Of a DNA stretch of 64,000 bases, positions 48,825 through 61,483 are shown one piece after another. The notes under the pieces are model-generated. The model ran no database searches, was not told where the DNA came from, and was given only the letters and a program-made list of their open reading frames with translations. This stretch comes from Populus alba. Taxonomy: Eukaryota; Streptophyta; Magnoliopsida; Malpighiales; Salicaceae. Positions within the stretch are counted from its first letter, which is position 1. Each line of letters starts with the position of its first letter. Location: the NCBI RefSeq assembly GCF_005239225.2, contig NC_133284.1:51988697-52052696 (forward strand), written 5' to 3'. Position numbers and translations under genes: made by a program.

Positions 48825-51800
48825 ATGAAACATGATGTGCATTCATTAATGGCTCAAAGTATAAGATCAAGAAGGACTTCTTTTAACTCCACTAATGGAA
48901 ATGAAGAGACTCCTATGCACCCTTCTGCTTCTTTCTCAAATGGGGATGGATATGATAGCGATGGCTCCAATTTCGATACGCCGTAAGTCTACCATGCCAT
49001 TCTTAGCTTCTTGTTTGATACTTTCATTGTTGGTTTTTTATTATTTGTTTACTGTTGAGATACGATGAAACTCGGATTGAAAATAACTTTAGACTTAACC
49101 ATTCGATGTAATTTTTTGATCTTGTATCTCTAGATTTTATTCAAAAGTTTTTACCATGATAAAATGGAAAGGACTTGGTAAACATTTCCTCCCAGGTGTT
49201 TTGTTTTTGACTTGTTTTGGCTGCCCAATTTTTTAGAACACATAATTCGCTCTTCATAGTCTCTATATTGCTTGTAAAAACTGACTAGATAGCTTTAGAA
49301 CTTCCAGGAAGTAATTTTTATGTTTTCTTTTGCAAGACTCTATCTAACCTCTAACTCCGAGTGGTATTTATTGTTGTTTCTCACAGTACACCAGCAACCC
49401 TTTCCATGGCTATTCCGGCAGAACTTGCTGGTGCTATACCATTGATTGATAAATTTCAGGTGATAAACAAATAAGTCATTTTGCTGTCAAAGTAATACGT
49501 GGAAGAACATCTGCTTCTCATTTATGTTTTACTTGCTCCAATATTATGAGTTGAATCCAAATTAGACTTGCGATTGTTATTTTAGGACAATATTCTTTTT
49601 TGCAATTTTATGTGGATCTGGTTTATGATAATTGAATGTTGCAAGAGGATACACACAGCTGATCCCAACTAGTTTGTAAACGAGTCTTGGTTATTGTAGT
49701 CATTTCCATTTTTGTGAAACTTCTACTTAAGTTTTGTTCCATGCAGGTTGAGGGATTCTTAAAATTGATGCAGAAACAGATTCAATCCACTGGGAAACGT
49801 GGGTTCTTTTCTAAAAAATCTGTAGGTCCTCAAGTTCGGGAAAAATTCACATTCGAGGATATGCTGTGTTTCCAAAAGGTAAAAGTATGCTGTGTGTCAT
49901 TGCAGTGTATTCTCATTTATGAACTCATGAAGAGCTAAGTTAGTGCTTTTTTGCAGGATCCTATACCAACTTCGTTGCTTAAAATTAATAGTGACTTAGT
50001 AAGCCGTGCCACCAAACTGTTCCAAATAATTTTGAAGTACATGGGAGTTGATTCATCTGATCGAGGAGCACCAGCAAGCTTAGATGAACGAATTGAGCTA
50101 GTTGGAAAATTGTTCAAGCACACACTGAAGCGTGCAGAACTTCGAGATGAAATTTTTGCTCAGATTTCAAAGCAAACAAGGAATAACCCTGACAGGCATG
50201 CATAGCTTTTTTATTTAACTTTCTATTCATTTTTTTTTTCCCAGCATCTTGTAAGTTGTGAAATTAAAACCCATTCCAACTGGCCTTTCATTAATTGAGC
50301 TGATGCCCAATGGGCAAATCTTTCTCATACATATAAACAGTGATGCTCAGTTTACATGTTTGATTTTATTTGGGCCTATGATTGTTTCCCCTCAAAATAC
50401 TTTTTTTTCCTTATTTGATGCTATCTAGGTTTGTTGATTCTCATAATGCAGGCAATATTTGATTAAAGCATGGGAGCTAATGTACTTGTGTGCTTCTTCT
50501 ATGCCTCCTAGCAAGGAAATTGGTGGATATTTATCTGAGTATGTCCATAATGTAGCATATGGTGCAAGTACTGATTCTGAGGTCCAAATCCTTGCATTAA
50601 ATACACTAAATGCTTTGAAGCGTTCTGTCAAAGCTGGTCCGAGGCATACAATACCAGGGCGTGAGGAAATTGAAGCTCTTCTAACTGGTCGAAAGCTTAC
50701 AACAATAGTGTTTTTTCTGGACGAAACTTTTGAAGAAATCACGTATGACATGGCAACGACAGTGTCCGATGCTGTTGAGGTATTTTAAAGAGTCATCAAC
50801 TCTGTCTTCTATGGTTCTTTCTAGGTAGGCACAGATATACAAAAGCAAAAAGCTCAATCTCAACTGGGAAAAAAATAGAAATTATAGCAGTACCTGCTAT
50901 TTTTATTCTAATTTTCTCAGAGATGTATGAAAACAGAGAAAGATGTACTTATTATATATGGTGGAAGGAGAATTGATCTTATGATGGCCACCTATTCTGA
51001 TAACCTTTTTGGAAGAGAGCTGATCTTATGACGGTCCTCAAGTTCTCTCTGTACTTTGTCTTTGAAATGCTTGTTGAATATAATTTCCTGATCAGAGAGC
51101 TGAGAACACCCACAAGTATATTTTAAAACCATATCCATGATTATGAAAGGTCTAGTGGTCCTGTGAGCTTGATGTTTGGTTCTAGTTGGATTGAATATGG
51201 TTAAACAAAGAATAGAAAACTCTAGGCTTCTCACAAACTGGGAGGTTCAGCCAGTTAATCCAGTGTTTTGTCTTTCTTTCTCAAAACAAAAAGCATAACA
51301 TATGCTGTTAAGGGTTTATCGATGGCAAGTTCTTATTTATTTGCTAAAATCTTGCTACGATTATCGTTGCCCTGATTGACATTGCGGGCTATGGTGACAG
51401 CTAAGCTTATCCTGTTAAAAATGATTTATTTTGTGTTTAGTGATTCGAAACATTATTTACATTAATGTAATTCATACTTGTTTCAGGAACTTTCTGGGTT
51501 AATCAAGCTGTCAGCATTTTCTAGCTTCAGTCTTTTTGAATACTGTAAAGTTGTTTCTGGTTCAAAGTCATCTGATCCTGGGAATGGTATGCATCCCTTT
51601 CCTTTCTTGATTGTTTTCCTAGACAAAGCTCATTTGAAATTGCCATCTAATCTGCAACCTGTTGTCATGCAGAGGAGTACATTGGGTTAGATGATAACAA
51701 ATATATTGGAGATTTGTTAGCAGAATTCAAGGCAGCCAAGGATCGAAGCAAGGGAGAAATTTTGCACTGCAAGCTGATATTTAAGAAAAAGCTATTTCGG

Positions 51801-54800
51801 GAGTCAGATGAAGCTGTAACAGATCCAATGTTTGTGCAATTATCATATGTTCAGGTGCGTAAACTCTTCCTATACATTATTGAATAGCCTCAACTTTGAC
51901 TTGAAAGTTTGGAGTGATTGTCATGCTATCTCTAAAGTTTAGCATGGATTTTAGCTTCTTGCTTTACTGATGCATGATTATCTTGTTACAGTTGCAACAT
52001 GACTATATATTGGGCAATTATCCTGTTGGTAGGGAGGATGCTGCGCAGTTGTCTGCATTGCAAATATTGGTTGACATTGGATTTTTCGGTAGTCAAGAAT
52101 CATCAATGTAAGTAGTTTCTTGCTTCCCTTTTTTCTTTGTCTAATTTAAGTTAAATTCTAGCATTTTAACTTCCTAATACACAATGGTTTGTTGGCCTTT
52201 CATTTTGGAGTCATAGTGACTTGACCTAAAGCCTTACAGTGATCAGATTTTGATCTCGAGTTACTCTTTATTCATATGAGTTTTGACATGCTGAAGCTGA
52301 CATTTCACAGTGATTGGACCTCTCTCCTTGAGCGATTTCTACCCAGACAAATTGCAATTACACGAGGAAAGAGGGAATGGGAGTTGGATATTCTTTCTCG
52401 TTACCACTCCATGGTAAGAACTAGCATCTGAAACTTCTGTCTTCGTAACTTTCAAGAAAGTATTTTTTTTTAAATGGTACTTTTCTTTAAATTCTGTTAT
52501 TTCAAGTCAATGTTTACAACCTGCTTTTATGACTTGCAGTTCAGGATTGCTTAGAACAATTTGCTTCCTGGATCTTTGTATATTTTTCCTTATCTTTTTC
52601 TTGAACAGAACATTTTTTTCTTAGTTTGTCTGCCAGACAAATATTTTCATTTCTACATCATTTGCCGGTTTGTTTTCTAATTTCAGTTTAATCTTCTTAA
52701 ATCATGTGGTTAATGGTTTATTTTCTTCTTCCACTTTTGTGTCCATTTAAGTCATATTTGTCAAAGAGGTGGTAGGCAGATGTGGATACAAGTGCGTTTT
52801 CAATTAAGTTCAACAAAAACTTATGGGTTCAAGTTCATAGTGACTTTGATTACTCTGTTTATCACTTTTAGTCAGAATTGAATAGATCCAAGGTGGTATC
52901 TTCAACAAGGAATCAAAGTAGTGTCATGTTCTACAAAAGTGATGACTATTGCACTCAATATATCCTACTACTTGTTTCACTTATCCATTGCCTCTCATCT
53001 TTGTTAAGTCTACTCTTTAAAAAGTTGGCATTTTACCTGTCAGAGGCTATTCTTTATTCTATAGAGAATCTCCTTTTGATATTGTCCTGTTTCCATGTAG
53101 GAAAATCTGACAAAGGATGATGCAAGACAGCAATTTCTACGCATACTAAGGTCGCTTCCCTATGGAAATTCAGTTTTCTTCAGTGTTCGCAAGATTGATG
53201 ATCCTATTGGACTTTTGCCTGGTCGGATTATTTTGGGCATCAACAAGCGAGGGGTGAGTCTTGAATTAATATCACAACCTTGTACTGTAATAAATTCTTA
53301 ATTGTCTGCTCTCTACATGGTGAAATTCTTTTCACATTCTAGATCATGCATCTGCTGGATCTTAGTTTGTTTGTTCATTGGTCCACAGGTGCACTTCTTC
53401 CGTCCAGTTCCAAAGGAATATTTACATTCAGCAGAATTAAGAGACATAATGCAGTTTGGTAGTAGCAATACTGCAGTTTTCTTCAAGATGAGAGTTGCAG
53501 GTGTTCTGCACATATTCCAGTTTGAGACCAAGCAGGTTAATATATTTGTCACTTCCCTGTTGGTTCTCCACGGTTGGATCTTGACCTTCTCAACTGTATT
53601 TGTCTAAGTAACCAAACTTCATTTATCAGGGAGAAGAAATTTGTGTTGCTCTTCAAACACATATAAATGATGTCATGATGCGTCGTTATTCTAAAGCTCG
53701 GACTGTTGCTGGCGGCTCAGTGAATGGAGATGTTCTTAACAATTCTAACCCTACCAGTGTAGAAGTGCACGGAAAACATTTAAACGAATTGTCAAAAACA
53801 ATTGAAGAATCTCAGAAGAAATCTGAACAAGTAAGCTTTAAAATAAAACTTTAAATTCTATGATCAGTTATGGGATACAGTGGTGGTGAAACTAAAGAAC
53901 ATTTTGAATGTCTTAGACATGTAGGGAACAAGTCGTAGATATTGTCAGAAAAACTGTAATCTGAAACTTGGATGCATTATGAAGTCATTTTGGACACAGC
54001 CCAAACATGAAAATCAAGTCTAATTTTGGTAATAATTATCAATGTTAAAGATATTATGAAGAGAAGTAAGTGTAGACAAGGGATGTAAGCAGTACGAAAT
54101 TGTTAATATCTGAAATATCTTTGTATTTATTGTTGTGTCCCTGTCCTTTTGTTAGGATTTGATTTTTCTGTGTCCATCTTGTCTTGTTCTTGGTCCTGCA
54201 TCATGGTAACTTTGTGTCAACTTACATGTTTAATTTTGGGGCCTAAGATGTCAACAACTGCTTCATTATATAATGGATTTGAGACTCCTTTTCAGAGAAC
54301 AAAAACCTTATTTTATATTTCCTTTATGCATGCGATTGTCTTTGAAATTGCACTTAGGATTAATGGGTGAATATGCTTTTCTAGTTATTGGAAGAATTGC
54401 ATGAGAAGCAAAATCAAGAAGTGAAATTGCAAGAGCAATTGGAGGGCTTGAAAGATTCCTTGAGATCAGCGAAGCAAAACTTGGCAGAAGTAGAGTGTGA
54501 TCGTGATAGACTTAAGTCACTGTGTGCTGAAAAGGATGCAGCCTTTCAAGTTAGTATTATTAACTCTGATGCACGAGTTCTTTCTTTAGTCACCTGGTCT
54601 ATTTTGCTAATTTGATGTTTTGTGTTTTAGGTTGTGTTGTCAGAAAAGAGGAGCATGGAAACCAGGTTGGCCAGCCTCAGTAATCTCACACTAGATAAAA
54701 ATGCCAAAAATGATTTAGTTGGAGCTAATAACCAGGTAGAATTCTGAAAATATAACTATTATGCTTTGGGTTTGAGTTTAATTTGTTACTGATTTTTCTG

Positions 54801-57800
54801 GTCTGGACTCAATTCTCATTAATACAATAGAATCATATTGCTTGCTTTATGATGAAGTGATCATTTTGGACTGGATAACACAGGTGTTGCATAAGCTCCA
54901 GGATGAATTGAAACTGCGGAATGAGGAACTACGTGCAGCAGAAGAAAGGATGCAAAGATTGGGTAATGACAAAATTTTACTTGAACAGAAGATCTCTAGA
55001 TTTGCAAGGAAAGTGGAAGAGGTAGTGATGCATTCTTGAATTTTAACCATCTATTGGTGATTTGTCACTGCAAAATGGTTAATGTCACTGTTGGTTATAA
55101 TGCAGATGGAAGTTGTTGAGAAAAACCTTGAGCAGGAACGCCAATCCTTAAAGCTTCGAGTGATTGAACTTGAACGGAAGCTGGAAGTGGTCACACGAGA
55201 TTTGGCCACTTCCAAATCAACTCTTGCAATTGTGAATGCAGATTTAGCTTCATTGCAGAGGAATTTGAAGGAATTGGAGGATTTGAGGGAAATGAAAGAG
55301 GTATATGCTCTTTTGCATTAGTTTCTTTATTTCTGGTGTATACTTGTACGTTATGCAAATACTTTATGAATTGGTTAAATTTTCTTGCATATTTGTTGAA
55401 CTAAATCCATAAGTTGGAACGTGCTTCCAGGACATTGACAGAAAGAATGAGCAGACTGCTGCCATTTTGAAGATGCAAGCATCTCAACTTGCTGAGCTAG
55501 AAGTGCTTTATAAGGAAGAACAAGTTTTGCGGAAACGTTATTTTAATACCATTGAAGGTTGGATAGCCTTGAATATAGTATCCTAATGCCACCACAACAT
55601 ATTCAAAAATTGCATCACGAACATGTTGCTCCCAATTTAAAAGCTCTTCATGACGCAGTCCTAGGATTTTTTGAGAATGTAGCAACTGATTAGGAGAACT
55701 TCAGGATGGTAAAGTAAATAGCTAATAACTGTGGCATTTTATGTTGTCATGAACACTGTCAAATAGGATTAAAATTATAATTATTTGACTCTTAGGAATA
55801 CTGTGACATCAGATTAGGTCATGCAGCCTTTATTAACAAAGATTTTGATGGGTTAAGATGTCAAAACTTGCTAAGGTATCCAGGGTAAGATGTAACTTAC
55901 TGATATGAGAGTTTTTGCTAGGGATGGTTGTAAAGGGAAAACAAGAAGAGAGAGATTGATGGTCTACTAGTCATTAAAACTTTGAGGAAAGAAGTGAAAG
56001 GCTAGAAAGAAAATGAAAAAAATACAGTAAAGAGATTCATGGGAGGGGCAGTAGCCACAAATTTTTATCCAAAGCTGCATTACTTCAAAAACCAACTGCA
56101 CAGGCCTCTGCGTCATTAATTTTTTTTCTAACATTATTACAATTTCCTTTTCCCGCATGAAAACTATATGTCCTGATACCATAAAAAGCTAATGAAGCCA
56201 TTTCCTTTGATGCATTTCAGATATGAAAGGCAAGATCAGGGTTTTCTGTCGGTTAAGGCCTCTAAGTGAGAAAGAGATTTCTGAAAAGGATAGAGGCCTG
56301 CTTACAAGCACAGATGAATTTACAGTTGAACATCCATGGAAAGACGATAAAGCAAAACAGCATATATATGATCGAGTGTTTGATGGAAATGCTACCCAGG
56401 AAGATGTGTTTGAGGATACACGAGTGAGTTTGAATGTTATTTCATTTATCAGTATACTGCTTCAATTTTTAATCCGGAGGGAACCTCAACCTTGTAACTA
56501 GTTTGTAATTCTTCAACAAACTCTTAATCAATTCTTTCTTTCTGGCAATTGTGATGCAGTATTTAGTTCAGTCTGCTGTGGATGGTTACAATGTTTGCAT
56601 ATTTGCCTACGGCCAAACTGGTTCTGGGAAGACATTTACTGTTTATGGCTCTGAAGGCAATCCTGGACTGACACCACGTGCCACTTCAGAACTTTTTAAA
56701 ATTTTAAGACGTGATAGCAACAAATTCTCGTTTTCATTAAAGGTATTTTGGTTTTTACATCAATTTTTGGGTTCTGACAACGATGATGGCTTCTCCATAT
56801 TCTAAATGGTGGCACTAAATTTTTAGCTAGATTATTTACTTCATTCATTTAAGGATATAAGAAACTTTTATAATCAGCATGAGTTCCTCGCTGGCTTGTC
56901 TATGTTGACTGTAGAGTCTGTCTATGCATGCACGGATGCCTCTGCATTTCAATCATTGCGTGTGCAATATGTTTCTGTTATCTTTTTAGGCATTTAAATC
57001 AATTTGAATTGCACTCAATTTTATGAAAAAAATTATCCTATTTTTAAAATGATGCAGGCATATATGGTGGAGTTGTATCAAGATACGCTTGTGGACCTTC
57101 TATTACCAAAAAATATGAAGCGCCTAAAATTGGATATTAAAAAAGATTCAAAGGTGATTGCTATTTCCCAAAACTGGTATCTAATATTTGTTATTTCAAA
57201 TCTTGCCTTGTTCGATTGTCAGTATTGGATCTCATGTATCATGTATTATATGATATACAGGGTATGGTTTCTGTTGAAAATGTGACAGTTGTATCCATTA
57301 CTACATTTGAAGAATTGAAAAACATTATTCAGAGAGGATCTGATCGGCGGCATACATCTGGGACTCAAATGAATGAAGAAAGTTCAAGGTCTCATTTGAT
57401 TCTTTCAATTGTTATTGAAAGTACCAACCTTCAAACTCAGTCTGTAGCAAGGGGAAAGGTATTCATCTAGTTATCCTTGATTGAATTATCTGATGCTTCT
57501 ATGCACTGAAATGATTGCTGTCAGAAACATAATGTGCATGTGCATTTACTTGTCTTATGTTCTTTCTTGTGAGATTTGAAGATATAAGCTCAGTCATAGC
57601 TGCAAGCATGAAGTGCGAGCCTCTCTAGTTTATATTTTGGAGTTGAAGCTGCTAATTCATGCGTGACATCTTGATATCATGTGCAGTTAAGTTTTGTGGA
57701 CCTTGCCGGTTCAGAAAGAATAAAGAAGTCAGGCTCTTCAGGTAGTCAACTTAAGGAAGCTCAAAGCATCAACAAGTCACTTTCAGCCCTCGGGGATGTC

Positions 57801-58332
57801 ATTAGCGCGTTATCTTCTGGTGGTCAACACATACCTTATAGGAACCACAAGTTAACAATGTTAATGAGTGATTCCCTGGGTGGTAATGCGAAGACACTTA
57901 TGTTCGTGAATGTATCTCCGGCCGAATCTAATGTAGACGAGTCTTACAATTCTCTAATGTATGTCTCTGTCTTCATAACATTCTTAACATATCTATACTG
58001 TTGGTGTCTTATAGATTAGCATTGGTTAGTTTTAAGATGATAGAATTAAGTTAAGGCTAGAAGTTATCTCATCAAATCTCTTTCAGTTTCATGTATTTGT
58101 TTTTGCCTTTCTTTGTATCTCAACATCTTGCCATTTCAGGTATGCGTCAAGAGTTCGATCAATTGTTAATGATCCAAGCAAAAATGTATCGTCAAAAGAG
58201 GTTGCTCGGCTGAAAAAACTGGTTGCGCATTGGAAAGAACAGGCGGGTAAGAGAGGGGATGATGATGATCTTGAAGATATTCAAGAACAAAGACCAGTGA
58301 GAGACAAGACAGATGGTCGTCATTCGATGTAG
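48825..58332 (+). CDS. KCBP: Kinesin-like calmodulin-binding protein (KCBP, ZWICHEL type)
   Basis: Minus-end-directed kinesin-14 that links microtubules and actin, shapes trichomes and acts in division; Ca/calmodulin inhibits it. Coding exons: 48825-48982, 49387-49459, 49747-49878, 49957-50195, 50452-50779, 51487-51586, 51673-51854, 51992-52107, 52311-52413, 53101-53253, 53389-53535, 53630-53830, 54385-54549, 54631-54735, 54884-55021, 55106-55300, 55431-55557, 56221-56423, 56560-56742, 57058-57153, 57261-57458, 57687-57958, 58140-58332. The joined frame is open for 1268 residues (Arabidopsis 1260). Domains: MyTH4 about 120-280, FERM about 285-600, coiled coil about 630-885, C-terminal motor from neck [11 protein letters not shown] (891) with P-loop GQTGSGKT (973-980), NEESSRSH (1086-1093) and DLAGSE (1119-1124). 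The calmodulin-binding helix is about 1222-1244 ([15 protein letters not shown]). An in-frame TGA precedes the start. One intron (50196-50451) has a GC donor. Confidence 0.95.
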
Positions 58333-59092
58333 AGTATCTTGTTCGTTGAGGTGAAATTTCACCTCTGAGTCCGTTGGTTATCAAGATTTTTTCGTTGGCT
58401 TTCTGGTAACTTTAACCACACGGATGACTGGGGATTAACTAACTAGATTATGGATGGGTTCTGACGATCTCTAACTAATACAATACTGAGGCTGAAGAGG
58501 TTGTAATTGGCTTAAAGGATTTGATTTGTATAGTCTGAATTGTTTGTATATAATAATACTTTGCTCCTTTTATGCTGATTATACTTGTAGTTGGTAGTTT
58601 AGCTCATTAGTCCAAATGTCTTCTTCTGTTCAGACTCGTTAATGCTTAAACTCTGCTTCGATGTGGTACAGTTGAACTCTTCCAGCTTTAAGATGTCTTA
58701 AAAGATCCTTGCGTCATCTAATTGCAACAGTTGTTAGTTGTTACTTCATGATGATGATGTTGACGGAAACAACACAATAGAAGACATCAAATTGGCCGAA
58801 TGAGTTTGTCACATATAAGCTAGGAAACCTAAAAATAAAGGGAAAAAAAATTTAAAATTAAATGAATTAGAAAATAAAATAAAATTATTAGTCTTGAATG
58901 TTTAATCTCCTAAACTAAGTAGAAAAAAAAAATACTATAAATACAAATATTTTTCTAAATTAAATAGAAAATAATAATGACTAGGAAAAAATAATCTTTT
59001 TGTATATACAAGTTGATTTTGATTTTTTTATGTTTTTTTTTTAAGTTGATTTTTACAACTTTTTTTTAAATTGATTTTTTTCCCGGTTTTTA
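58333..59092. other. KCBP 3' flank and AT-rich intergenic DNA
   Basis: The first ~250 bases are likely KCBP 3' UTR (T-rich, with TATAATAATA near 58548). The rest is A/T-rich and no gene is seen. Confidence 0.45.
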
Positions 59093-59955
59093 TGGAGAAT
59101 TCTTGTTGTCTTGTTTCTCATTTACTAGCAAAAATACATGTATATATACAATATCTATGAATCTATTTTAGGCCAGTTCCATAATTATACGGAAATAAAA
59201 ACCTTTCATAGTATTGTAATTTCAATAACTATCATAGTACTTTGTTTGGTCACTGAGAGCTTCATTTTAATCTTATAGATTTATGCAACATCCTTCATTT
59301 TGGAATAGGTTTTTCTCACTAATTTACAAATATTCTTTGTTGTGATTAGACATATGTAAGGACCACAAACCTCCAGCATCATAGAGTTCTATAGCCGCGA
59401 CATAATCATGGAGTTTTCTTCATCCTAGAGTGTGAACTTTAGTTCTTTTAGACTAGGAGGATTGTCCATCAAATGGTTGATCTTTCCCTTTTCTTTCACA
59501 AAGTTTTCATTATTTATGACCGCTTCAAATAGTTTTTTTTCATTAAGCTGATAGGATAATTGTAAATTCTGAAGTTCTCTTGATGTTTACTTGATTTGAG
59601 TTTCTTTATGGTGTTTTCAGACATGATTAAGAATTGAACAAATTTACTAGGTTAGACAATAAGAAATGGTAGGGTAGTGTAGGAAAGAAAATAGTTTTTT
59701 TTTCAAAAGCTTTGAACCTGGCTCTGATAGTATATGGAGAATTCTTATCTTCTTATTTCTCATTTACTGCAGTAGAAATACATGTATATATACAACATCT
59801 ATAAGTCTATTTAAGAATAGTTCTATAATTGCTATTAACTACACATAAATAAACATTAGTAATAGATTCTATTTTTATAGAAAAAAATATTTGACTTTCT
59901 GTTTTTACATCCTATAAATCAAGTCCAATCAATCTTAATACTAGAATCTTCAACA
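59093..59955 (-). mobile_element. Candidate small LTR element on the - strand (TRIM/LARD-like)
   Basis: Two direct repeats (59093-~59205 and 59735-59955) start TGGAGAATTCTT on the + strand and share TTTCTCATTTACT and ATACATGTATATATACAA. Directly left of the second repeat is GGCTCTGATAGTA. On the - strand this reads TACTATCAGAGCC, followed by AGGTTCAAAGC, a two-mismatch form of the copia primer site. The right repeat's outer end, read on the - strand, is TGTTGAAGATTCTAG, a good LTR start. The middle is ~530 bases with no pol. A short - strand frame from about 59622 (MSENTIKKLKSS) could be a Gag remnant. The left repeat is truncated. Confidence 0.55.
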
Positions 59956-61003
59956 ATTTCTTCTTTCAACATTTGATTTATTAGAAATTGTTCTTTGTGC
60001 TTTATTTTTTTTCTCTTTCTTTTCTAAGAGGTTATCCCAATCCTATGCCCAAGATCATGGGGTTAACGAGTTAACTCGGGTTGACTGAAATGTTTTTTCT
60101 TTGCTTTTTTTTTTTTAGTTTCTCTTTTTAATATTGAATTGTTTGATAATTGAGCTTCATTTTTTTTTTGTCAATATTTTTATTATCATTGTATTTTTGT
60201 TTTCGTATTATTAAGATTATTAAAGTTTGTTAGACTCAGTCAAGTTAATGACTTGAGTCTTGGATTTTTTTTGTTGTTGCTTTTTTTAGGATTGCTTGTG
60301 CGCTATAACATCTTTTTTTTCCATGTCAGAACAAAATTTAGATTGGCTTATGGTGTAGTGTGAGCCTCTTATCTGGTTCATCATGTCTTTGAAGCGGGTT
60401 CTCAAAATTAACTATGGATCGGAGATCACTCTTCTCACAATCACCAGGGTTCCTCACCTTTGTCAAAAATCAGTTTAAATTTGCAATTTATCTTTATATA
60501 TCATCTATTACCAACTCATGAACACCTTTTTTAAATTTTGCAATATGTCCTTCCATGTCTTCTATCACCAGTTTTTGAATGTCTTTTTTACAAGGAAAAA
60601 TCTCCTCATCCCCTCATGCATAATCACATCCTATACTACCACATCTTCTAACCATGATTATTCCAACATACAACAAGCAAATAACCACTGGAATTGTTGT
60701 GCTCTGATATTCACTAATACAAATAAAAATAACATACTAGAAAATAACAAACTAGATAAACGGAATTGAAGCCGAATGAAGTTGTCATATAAAACTCTAA
60801 TTCATATTTTTATTACTATATAAATAACTCTAATTTATATGTGATCTGGATGTCTAAATCCAAACCACAAAATAATAATGAACAAGAGAAATACCCCCCC
60901 TCCCCCCGACCTGTGTAAATGATTCATTTGGGCATGTTTTTGAGCAATTTGATGAACCGAGACAGAGGTTATGGTCTTGTTCATTGCATTTCTCTTTCTT
61001 GGA
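59956..61003. other. Intergenic DNA with a pyrimidine-rich dispersed repeat
   Basis: At 60000-60330 a T-rich block with GTTAACGAGTTAACTCGGG and GACTTGAGTCTTGGA resembles 1390-2500. The remainder shows no supported gene. A C8-type run lies at 60893-60907. Confidence 0.4.
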
Positions 61004-61112
61004 TAATCCGAATTGATCGCATGATTTTGATGCCCATCCATGAGAAGCACACCTAATCCGTGTTGATCGCATGGCTTTGATGCCCATTCAAAACTTAAAT
61101 GAGAAGCACACC
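61004..61112. repeat. ~50-bp tandem duplication upstream of the dioxygenase gene
   Basis: Units TAATCCG-(AA/TG)-TTGATCGCATG...GAGAAGCACACC lie at 61004-61053 and 61054-61112. The second has a ~9-base insertion (near 61091). It is about 370 bases upstream of the DAO-type start codon. Confidence 0.85.
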
Positions 61113-61382
61113 TTTCTTACTGTCATTGAGTGCTATGAATTCCATTATATTTCCATCTTTTTGCACCGTCATTTTTGTTGGTTTTTATGCAGACCGATAA
61201 GATTAATTTCCAACTAAAGTTTTTGAAGACAATACTTTCCTGCTCTAGCCTGCTAAGGCAAGCATAAAGATGTCAATGTTTTGTTTTATATGAACATTTT
61301 ACATTGCCTTCTCATACTTGTCGGGAACAAAATGTGAAGTCTGTCCACATGATGTCTCCCTAAGCAAAGCAAATCCTTAATT

Positions 61383-61390
61383 TTATATAA
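61383..61390 (+). promoter_or_regulatory. Candidate TATA box of the dioxygenase gene
   Basis: TTATATAA about 95 bases upstream of the start codon, implying a leader of about 65 bases. Confidence 0.5.
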
Positions 61391-61483
61391 GCGTCAATGC
61401 CGTGTTCTAACACAGCTTGCTAAAGAGTGGAAGGCCTTTATATATATACATATATATCAAGAATAGACTTACCACAAACAAAG

